A stretch of DNA of 14,740 bases from Vavraia culicis subsp. floridensis (Eukaryota; Microsporidia; Pleistophoridae): the NCBI RefSeq assembly GCF_000192795.1, contig NW_007360677.1, forward strand, positions 1 to 14,740, read 5' to 3'. Shown piece by piece: positions 8,084 through 14,740 of this stretch. Within the stretch, counting starts at the first letter, position 1. The number at the start of each line of letters is the position of its first letter. The notes under the pieces were generated by a model. The model saw only the letters and a list, made by a program, of their open reading frames with translations, was not told the DNA's origin and did not search any database. A program made the translations under genes and the position numbers.

Positions 8084-9231
8084 CAAGACCGGAGAAATGA
8101 TTGAATCCAAAAACGTAACAATTAGCAAGAAATACAAATTAACTCAGAATAGTAAAGTGGAATTGACGATGCATCTGAATCATATGACTTCATCAAGCGT
8201 ACTGTTTTGTTTCTTTGTACACGGTAAAATTGAACGATAGTGCATTAATTCAGTAGAAGGTTTGGTAAAAGAGAAAGTAATGAATTAGATCAAAACATGT
8301 TGGTTTTACGAATGGTAGTTGTTCGGGACCTGTAGAAGTAAAATACTGTGCCTGAAACACTATAACAGTGTACTAGAACGTTAAGAGTGAACGAGAACAG
8401 CGGAGCTTAAAATTAGAATCATTTGGCGAAGATTAATGTTCTGAAGTTGACATCGATTAGGATTGTGGTTGTGCGTCCACATAACCTCAATTCATTGGCA
8501 TATTATCCGCCTTTTTAACAATTCGAAAAATTGTAAATAAGTCTTTTTCCAGATATAATATGCCTTTTACAGCGAATTGAGAGTGCCAGAACCAAGAAAA
8601 GATCATATCGATTATTGATAAAATGAAATTTCTGGTTAGAGACAGATGAAAATGATAGGAACAAGCGATGAGGTAAATGATTTTTAAAATGCTATACAAA
8701 TGACTTGTGCGGCAAGATATTATCTTATCAGGTATTGAGACACTGTTCACGATAAACGATGTGAGAACACCAATGATGCAGGTAGTCAGTAATTTTCCAA
8801 AGAGATGATCGCAAATATGGACAGTGAAGAGTAAATTAAAAAAATAGAGAAAATGTTGTCAATAAAAACATGCGGAAATGAGCAGGTTAGCAGATAAAAC
8901 GAGAGTCATCATTTTCAAAGGCCCATGTATACATTTTGCTGTTGATTATTCGGTATTAATCTTGGACGCTTTTACCATAATGGAAACCTACACTTTAATC
9001 AGTTCAAAAAGACTAATATATATATGTATTTATGTGCAGACTATCGAAAAAATACTTGTTCAGACTCTCTGCCACGAAGATAGGGGAGGAAAATCAGGCA
9101 TTTTGTAATATTATGAACAACTATAAATTAGCCACAAAACGAACATTTGGTAAAATAGTAGCAAATGGTCAATTAATTGCCATAATTTTCCCTTTAAAGT
9201 TCCTATTTAATTATTTGGATATTTTTTAAAC

Positions 9232-9238
9232 TATAAAA
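9232..9238 (+). promoter_or_regulatory. TATA box upstream of the 9251 gene
   Basis: TATAAAA ends 12 nt before the ATG at 9251, in an otherwise AT-rich leader. Position and sequence fit a short-leader microsporidian core promoter. Confidence 0.4.
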
Positions 9239-9250
9239 GAAAGAGCTTTC

Positions 9251-9628
9251 ATGAAAACTATGATTGTTTCGTTCATCGTTTATCTTCTACAATTGTATGC
9301 AACCGACACAGGGAGTACTAGTACTGTAACAGATACCAGTGACGACTTCATAATCAGACAATATATGGAGTTAGAGTATATGGATGGGGATTATGTGAAA
9401 ACGCTACCAGTGGATGAATCATTTTTCGAGCGATATAGCGATGTAGACCTGTGTAAAGAGGTGCACAAGAGCTTTTGTAGACATCAAAAAGTAGGCGAAC
9501 TGTGTTCGAGGTACATAAAGACCTTCTTACAGGAGGGAAATATTCTCGAAAAGGAACTAAGTCATGTTCCTGAGATAATTGGAGCAAAACAAGGGACTGA
9601 AGAGATGGAGACAAGACGAGAGTATTGA
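9251..9628 (+). CDS. Small secreted protein, 125 aa, possibly truncated by TGA
   Basis: The N-terminus MKTMIVSFIVYLLQLYA is a clear signal peptide, with likely cleavage after A17. The mature part is acidic and Thr/Ser-rich at first (18-32), then helical and charged, with cysteines at 68, 76 and 85. I do not recognise a family. After the TGA at 9626-9628 the same frame stays open for 27 codons (9629-9709, to a TAA at 9710-9712) and reads like coding sequence (GTKYVIVGEMPAIVKVIQ). The original protein may therefore have been about 153 aa, with TGA as a recent nonsense change or a readthrough site. A faint resemblance to the acidic segment of the 2220-3698 protein (YLDG.D near a LP..E motif in both) is too weak to claim paralogy. 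Confidence 0.55.
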   Translation: MKTMIVSFIVYLLQLYATDTGSTSTVTDTSDDFIIRQYMELEYMDGDYVKTLPVDESFFERYSDVDLCKEVHKSFCRHQKVGELCSRYIKTFLQEGNILEKELSHVPEIIGAKQGTEEMETRREY

Positions 9629-10619
9629 GTTGTAAAGCGTGTGAGAGGAAATGATGGAACCAAATATGTCATAGTAGGTGAAATGCCAGCGATTGTTAAA
9701 GTGATTCAATAAATTGCTTCTGCATCGTTGCAATGTATGGTGGTTCGAAAAAAGGCTGTCAATTCAAATGAAGTAAATTATTTGTCTTTTTGGAACAATT
9801 TTAATTTATGTCATGATCTTTTACCTGCTCAGAGATGTTCGTCAGATATTTTTTACCAATAGCATGTAGAATGACATAATTACCACCTGTAAATGAAGTA
9901 GGAGACTCTGCCGAAAGTAAAAACAAAAACAGTAATTGCAAGCTGAGCAAAATAACACCCTGGAAGGACAAGTAATTAATTATGGAGAATCAGGTTTTCA
10001 TTCTGTTTAGTAAACGTGAATAACGATTCTAGTCTTGGAAACGAAATGGAATACGAATATAAACATTAATACATCTGAATACGAAAGGGTAGACAGAAGA
10101 ATTCAAATAGTGAGTCTAGAAAATTCGGAAAACGGTAAAAATGGTGATATGCTGAAAATGAAGCGGATAGAAAACAATGAAAAGATTTCCTGAATGTATA
10201 AAGTAGGTGTCACTTATGCCAGTTTATGGAACTGTTACGAATTTTTTAGGAAAAATGGTGCACCACCGGACCGAAAAGTATGTTTGATAGGTGATATTTT
10301 CTATGTAGAAATAAATAAATTATTTTGATGATAATGGCGCACAATACTATTGTTAGCTCAGATGACGAAAGTGATGGTTGATATAGGTATATATGAGTGG
10401 AAGTAGGTGGGAGGTGTATGGATAGCTGCTGAAATAAAGGGTGCGTGAGGGTATCGAAATGAAAACATGGCAAACTGGTTTAGGTTGACATAAGACAGTC
10501 ATGCTTTATTAAAGTTATTTACGGAAATGTGTTGATTGCTATTGATAATAGCCTTAGTCGATTAAATTCTAAGATCAATTACATCCCCAATTTTTTGGAC
10601 TGGTAAAACAGAGAGGTCT
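9629..10619. other. Region without a supported gene
   Basis: Beyond the 27-codon in-frame extension to 9712, no ATG-initiated frame of note is present. A 75-codon minus-strand frame at 10246-10473 starts at a TTG and has no motif. The plus strand is purine-rich from about 10000. I see no RNA gene. Confidence 0.4.
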
Positions 10620-10811
10620 GTGGATATTCTTTCCTATCACAGGCGAACAAAAACTTTTGCACTAATATTGCCATGTTTGTTTATGATGCAATCTTTGGAT
10701 GTATCTGGACAAAATATTAAACCCGTTTGTAAAAGAAAATACGGATATAGAATAAATTATACACATAATCACGTTTTACATGGTGTTTTGTTCACCTATA
10801 CTGATAAATAG
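10620..10811 (+). pseudogene. Signal-peptide-like fragment lacking an ATG
   Basis: The 63-codon frame opens with GTG; no in-frame ATG lies between the upstream TAA at 10563 and an internal ATG at 10683. The translation has a basic start followed by a hydrophobic core (KTFALILPCLFMMQSL), like a signal peptide, and a short basic mature part (PVCKRKYGYRINYTHNHVLH) with one NYT glycosylation site. A CCCC block at 10585-10588 lies 32 nt upstream. It may be the 5' end of a lost secreted protein gene or chance. Confidence 0.25.
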
Positions 10812-11440
10812 ACGAACTTATTTGAACATGAAGCGTTCGTGAAATATAGCTGCCGTTGATAGTGCGAGATGCATGATCTATCCTCTGGCAGAATACTAGA
10901 TGGCCATGTACATTGAAGTAGCATTATTGGTTAAGAATAAACGCAATTTACATGGTCGAGACCGAGACAATTGATCCGCTATTTGAATATTTTTTCGTCA
11001 CGGATGTTCAAGGTAATCATCCGATAGGAACAACGCCAATAGAACAAGCAGACCATGTGTATCCATAAAAAATAGGGTCGTAAACATGTTTAAAGGGATT
11101 GCACAAAAACATTTAGCTCAGGGATTTATTCACATGCAGTAAATGGTAAATCATCTCTCCAACCAAAAAGAAAAAACGTTGGAATAGAGTTGAAGCAAAG
11201 GAACATGGCAGACTGACAGAATGTTGTCTACCTCTGATACATCTCATTTTCGTTCAACAGAAGCGAATGCTGGATATCCTCCAGAATTTGTTAGCTTCTG
11301 CAAGAAAAAATTTTGGACAAGTTCAATGGTGCTGAAATATCTCTAGCATGCGAATCTTTTGGTGCATGATATTTCATATCACGCCATTAAAAATGCAATA
11401 GAAAGCTTCTGATCGCTTGTTTTTGTTGTACAGGTTGGCT
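10812..11440. other. Region without a supported gene
   Basis: The only ATG frames are very short: 10951-11067 (38 codons) and 11221-11346 (41 codons, in overlapping phase with another open stretch of about 48 codons). They may be debris of a decayed gene; no motif is visible. I found no WD40-type sequence here that would supply the missing HIRA N-terminus. Confidence 0.35.
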
Positions 11441-11914
11441 CTATACCGTAAGAAAATACACATTCATGGGAAAAAACAAGCATAAAGGTGTTTTTTGTGA
11501 GATATTTTTCCAGTTCATAACTTTACAAACGCATTCTATGATCAAGCACGCACTACCTTGCACGAATATCCATACATTAGACATCGGAATGGTGTCAGAT
11601 TTTACCGGGTTGTCAAGCATAAAAGCATTGTAAAGGACAACTACCTGTCTAATGTTGTATAGAAACATAAATCTTATTGTTTTGTTCAAAATATACGTAT
11701 TAAAGAATGCATCCTTGTTATCGCGGCGCAATGTTGAATCGATCCGTTCTAATGCTGGATAGAAATCAAAAAGATTATGCGTATTAGCACCGAACAACAG
11801 TTCAAAGGAAGAGTCGCCAAAGAATACGGCAACAGTGAACAAAATGAAGCAGGGCACATATATATGACCATTGTGTCTCATCAAAAACTTAACTGCCTCA
11901 CCAATTCTTGACAT
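11441..11914 (-). CDS. Hypothetical membrane protein, 157 aa
   Basis: The first ATG in frame is at 11912-11914, and the frame runs uninterrupted to TAG at 11441-11443. Hydrophobic segments occur near residues 18-41 (IYVPCFILFTVAVFFGDSSF), 83-105 (around FMFLYNIRQVVVLYNAFML) and 114-136 (VWIFVQGSACLIIECVCKVM), separated by a charged loop (ALERIDSTLRRDNKDAFFN). This suggests three membrane helices. No family recognised. Its first 15 codons lie antisense to the HIRA remnant's WD40 blade, so either the two loci were fused by a rearrangement or one of the readings is fortuitous. The plus frame opposite carries three stops (11631, 11760, 11865), which favours the minus reading. There is no TATA or CCC block upstream. 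Confidence 0.4.
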   Translation of the reverse strand: MSRIGEAVKFLMRHNGHIYVPCFILFTVAVFFGDSSFELLFGANTHNLFDFYPALERIDSTLRRDNKDAFFNTYILNKTIRFMFLYNIRQVVVLYNAFMLDNPVKSDTIPMSNVWIFVQGSACLIIECVCKVMNWKNISQKTPLCLFFPMNVYFLTV

Positions 11915-13751
11915 AACCACGTACAAGCGAAACGTTTTGTTCTGCAGTTACAGCGGTGAAGTGATGATGGTGACCTTCGATACAGAACAAATAGAAGAGG
12001 TGAAGGAAGAAGAGAGAGCCGATGTAAATATAGGCAAGGAGCTGCTATCAATTACTGATCAGAGGATGGGTGCAATAATGAAGAGTTGTTCGAAAGACAG
12101 TGCAGATGAAAGCAGCGATGTTAAGTGTGATAGCGAATATTTTACAATCAGGAGCGATGTAGAAAGGAAGAGAGGAAGACCGAAGATGTGTCGGAATGTG
12201 GAAATGGAGAAGATCGTGTTGGATGAGATGATGATTGGTAAAAGAAAGGTGCTGAGTCAGGATGTTTGTGCTGATTCAAAGACCGGTGTTTCGGATCCGG
12301 CCAATAAGAAAACTATGACCGGCGAATAAAGATGATGGGATATCTGGATCTAAAGGTAGTGTGGTGGAGAATAACAGCACGGTAAAAAGCAATCAGCCAT
12401 CAGTTGGTGCACAACAGGACAAAGCAAAACGTAGAATAACACCTGTTCTGATACCGCAGCTCACAAATTACGAAAATAAGATCGCGAGCGTAAAGAATAG
12501 CATTTATGTGCTGTTCACAGGAAATGAGGATCGCAGGGTGGAGAGAGAATGCATCAAACCGGTTTTAATGAGGATGAAGGAAATAACGGTCAAGATTAGC
12601 TGTGGTGGCAGTGTAGAACAAATCGGAGGGCGGAAAGTGTGCGGTTGTCATCGTAACCAGAAAGAACGAAATGTAGGAAACACGGACCAAAACATTCCAA
12701 CAGATGATGGTGATCGAGTCACTCTTGTGAGCGGTAACACCGGGGTGAGAAAGGAAAGGAGCATCTCCTTTAGTTTGTACACCATAGATGTTTCCATCAA
12801 TGATGTGCTCAGGTACAAGAATGTATGCCTGCTTGCATTCTCTAACGCAGTTCATACAAATGCTCTGATAGTGAAGAGAGTAATCTCAGGGCAATTGCTT
12901 TTGCCATTTATCAAGCAGAATGTGCTATACGTGGACATAAGGGGTGATAATCTGCTGCTGTTCATGGGTGATACGTTTAAGATAATAAACCTGAAAGGAG
13001 AAAGTTGTTAATGATGTACCGTTTGATACATACAGTCTTTGTTTTGCTAAGGAGTACTTCATAGTAGGAAGCGATCTACAAGGCAACAAGTATTTCTTTA
13101 TGAAGGAGATCGGTGAGTGGTGTAGGGTTAATCATGAAGAGAGCGATGGGTTTAGAATTGAAAGAGAGAAGGGCACTGAACGTAATGGATTGTTGAATGA
13201 GGGTGGGGATGGTGTACTGTGTGATAAGATGGGTGCTGATGATGCAGGAAGCGGTGGAGGTGATGGTGTAGTTCATGATATTATGAGTGATAAAAGCATT
13301 GTTCCTGGTACTGCACCTATCAGCAGTACCACTACTGCTAAAGACACAGGCAGTGCTCTGTTTGATAATATGATAATTTCACAACTGTTTGATAATGACG
13401 ACCTTTCATCCCTGGAACATATCGAGTATAGCATACTTAAGAAGTAATCACCGACCAAAGTGTTGGCCCGTTTGCGATTGTTTGTAAGCAAGTTGAAGAG
13501 CATGACAGAGATGATAGAAATACGGCTAGAGAATATTTTTGTGAATCATATAGTGTATAATTAAATATGCTGCTAAACAAGGTCTTAATGAACTTTCGTG
13601 CGCTCTGGATATAGTTGGTATTGTTGACAAGACCAACAGACAGAAGAAGGAAGATTTGTCTTGTTGCTCAACAGTGTTGTTTTATCGGTGTAGTTTGTAT
13701 AATGTGACTGCTAACTTGGTTATACCCGAAGTGTGGATAGAGAGGTTATAA
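11868..13751 (+). pseudogene. HIRA/Hir1-type histone chaperone, multiply frame-disrupted and lacking most of the WD40 propeller
   Basis: HIRA deposits histone H3-H4 independently of replication, with ASF1. Recognisable parts in order: the last WD40 blade (11868-11980; PLCLIKNLTASPILDI then VLFCSYSGEVMMVTFD, matching the HIRA pattern before its acidic linker); an AT-hook-like KRGRPK (12168-12185); the ASF1-binding B motif KAKRRITPVLIPQL (12421-12462, compare RRITPLCIAQL in animal HIRA); and the Hira domain with GNKYFFMKEIGEWCRV (13082-13129) and GPFAI (13465-13479). The frame changes at TAA 12327 (+1), TAA 13009 (+1), TAA 13445 (-1 or +2) and TAA 13558 (-1 or +2), ending at TAA 13749. ORF overlaps at these junctions are only 4-15 nt. 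A TGA at 11865 precedes the blade, and blades 1-6 are not visible upstream. Most likely a decayed gene; stop-associated frameshifting or assembly error are alternatives. Family call from remembered motifs. Confidence 0.68.
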
Positions 13752-14174
13752 GTTTTATTTTATGAAATTAGCATAAGCAGAGATATGTAGATACGAGTTG
13801 GTACTTAATACATTTTATTGTTGTTGTCTTTTATTGTTGTTGTATATTTTATTCATACATATATTTTACTCATATACACATGGGCTTAAATTCACAAACA
13901 TTTTTAAACCCCGTAATAAAATATGTATGAATAGATCGATGCATAAAATAAAGAATAGGAACAGGGCAAGACGTAACAAAGCATGGAAACGAGTTGAAAA
14001 TGGTTGATAAATCAAATTTTTGATTATTAGAATAGTAATGAGGAAACAGACATGATATTTTGTGGAGTTAAAGTATTGTATCCTGTTTTGTCAGTCGAGT
14101 CTGTGCACAGAAGTATATTTGGTTAAATAAAATATTTTGTGAGCAAGAAAATATATGCAGACAAACACGTATAA
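13752..14174. other. AT-rich spacer without a supported gene
   Basis: The frame at 13798-14007 starts at a TTG, is low-complexity (TTGTTGTTG runs, Leu/Ile/Tyr-rich) and reads into AT-rich repeats, so I do not call it. AATAAA strings near 13916 and 13948 could serve as polyadenylation signals. Confidence 0.4.
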
Positions 14175-14387
14175 ATGACTTGTCAATATGAGATGACGAG
14201 AATAAGAGAAGTTTACAGAAGTGCATCAGCAAATAAGGATACAAAGATATTTTTTGAGGTGGGCATAACGGGAACGGAAAACAACGTGTTAATGGCAGAA
14301 AGAAGAATTTTGGTGCATGATATTGCGGTGATCGGGTTGATATGCATTGGTGTGGGTATATGTATCTTAAAACGATGCGCTTGTTGA
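14175..14387 (+). CDS. Small single-pass membrane ORF, 70 aa, doubtful
   Basis: It starts at an ATG preceded by GTATAA. A charged N-terminal part (about 1-45) is followed by a hydrophobic segment (HDIAVIGLICIGVGICIL) and a cysteine-bearing tail KRCAC. This is the layout of a small tail-anchored protein, but no family is recognised. It overlaps the next plus-strand frame in a different phase and has a long antisense frame (14068-14421), so chance is a real possibility. Confidence 0.25.
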   Translation: MTCQYEMTRIREVYRSASANKDTKIFFEVGITGTENNVLMAERRILVHDIAVIGLICIGVGICILKRCAC

Positions 14388-14740
14388 TCGAACAGAAAAA
14401 ATACAAAGGAAGCAAGAACATACGAATGAGAGAGCAGGGCAGGAGGACGAACGGAGACGATAATGCTTATTTATTTCAGACATATATTGAGTGGAAGATG
14501 GAACAGAAAGATAGGAATAAGGATATAGGAGTGATGAGGACAAAATAAGATGAGATAGACATGAAGAGTGCGATTGATGAGCAAAGACGGATAGCAGAGC
14601 AAGACAGGGAAAAGAAGAAAATGAATAAATGATAAATAACAGAGCTTAATAAGAAGCTCAGTACAGATCGGACATGCATGAAAGCGAAGAGGTGTTGGTA
14701 CATCTGCTGTGTTGTGTTTACACGAGGTCAACATTGTGAT
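14321..14740 (+). pseudogene. Stop-interrupted coiled-coil-like frame, runs off the window
   Basis: One phase stays readable to the window end with only three stops (TAA 14546, TGA 14630, TAA 14633). The translation is rich in Lys, Arg, Glu and Gln with helix-forming stretches (YIEWKMEQKDRNKDIGVM; SAIDEQRRIAEQDREKKK; ITELNKKLSTDR), then a Cys-rich hydrophobic end (CWYICCVVFTRG). It may be a decayed coiled-coil protein or an effect of the purine-rich strand. No family recognised. Confidence 0.25.

Larger units (their letters stand above)
7195..9250. other. 2-kb largely non-coding region with structured elements
   Basis: There is almost no open frame between 7577 and 8487. Structured DNA is concentrated at 7657-8083: two perfect hairpins and a three-way junction, described separately. 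A minus-strand frame at 8487-8750 starts with GTG and has no motif. Plus-strand frames at 8878-9108 (76 aa, ATG) and 9032-9229 overlap in different phases and are unrecognised; they could be remnants of a gene but are not supported. Confidence 0.5.

Noticed and set aside
8878..9229. Two overlapping plus-strand ORFs (76 and 65 codons) before the secreted protein
   Set aside because: Different phases, no motif, AT-driven composition; a decayed gene is possible but not supportable.
11114..11123. TAGCTCAGGG, resembling a tRNA A box
   Set aside because: No T-arm (GGTTCRANNCC) follows within tRNA distance on the same strand.
12565..12855. Minus-strand ORF opposite the HIRA remnant
   Set aside because: Antisense shadow of the long plus-strand frame carrying the ASF1-binding motif and Hira domain.
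13505..13515. ACAGAGATGAT, identical to the catalytic core string of U6 snRNA
   Set aside because: It lies inside the HIRA C-terminal region, lacks the downstream AGC triad and U6 3' stem, and has no Pol III terminator nearby. Chance match.
11868..13751. Ctf4/WDHD1 (AND-1) as an alternative identity for the broken gene
   Set aside because: A stretch IKYAAKQGLNEL near 13560 recalls the AND-1 helical region, but the RRITPVLIPQL motif, the AT-hook-like motif and the blade-7 pattern fit HIRA better. Kept as a possible refutation.
14068..14421. 117-codon minus-strand frame rich in Phe, Pro, Leu and Ser
   Set aside because: Composition is that expected opposite a purine-rich strand; no motif, and it is antisense to the plus-strand frames there.

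Overview
The window looks like nuclear DNA from a microsporidian. Four observations point there: a ribosomal protein uL1 (L10a) gene whose reading frame starts correctly only if a 26-nt intron two bases after the start codon is removed; a C-rich block five bases before that ATG, like the CCC motif of microsporidian promoters; an ABCG half-transporter of normal length; and AT-biased DNA with TATA-like boxes about 20 nt from start codons. Gene density is low for the group, which suggests a larger-genome lineage (Trachipleistophora or Vavraia are candidates). The genus is inference only.

Layout. 2-660 (minus): uL1 with its intron and promoter block. 661-2219: no convincing gene, but a 477-bp stretch bounded by inverted repeats and an internal 12-bp hairpin. 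2220-3698 (plus): unrecognised 492-aa protein with a possible weak signal peptide. 3699-5301: no usable ORF, several hairpins. 5302-7194 (plus): intact ABCG half-transporter. 7195-9250: mostly non-coding, with two perfect hairpins and a well-formed three-way junction, which are candidates for unannotated RNAs. 9251-9628 (plus): small secreted protein whose frame continues 27 codons beyond its TGA. 9629-11440: little, apart from a signal-peptide-like fragment without ATG. 11441-11914 (minus): hypothetical membrane protein. 11868-13751 (plus): a HIRA/Hir1-type histone chaperone broken over several frames, with only the last WD40 blade, an AT-hook-like motif, the ASF1-binding B motif and the C-terminal Hira domain recognisable. 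13752-14740: mainly non-coding, with one small membrane ORF and a stop-interrupted coiled-coil-like frame.

The genes do not form a pathway. Two are housekeeping or transport genes (uL1, ABCG), two encode possible secreted lineage-specific proteins, and the right-hand third is dominated by reading frames carrying stops or shifts. The most interesting points are the HIRA locus, where four frame changes each coincide with a TAA and ORF overlaps are only 4-15 nt, and the structured RNA candidates at 7657-8083. Decay is the simplest explanation of the former, but stop-associated frameshifting should be tested.
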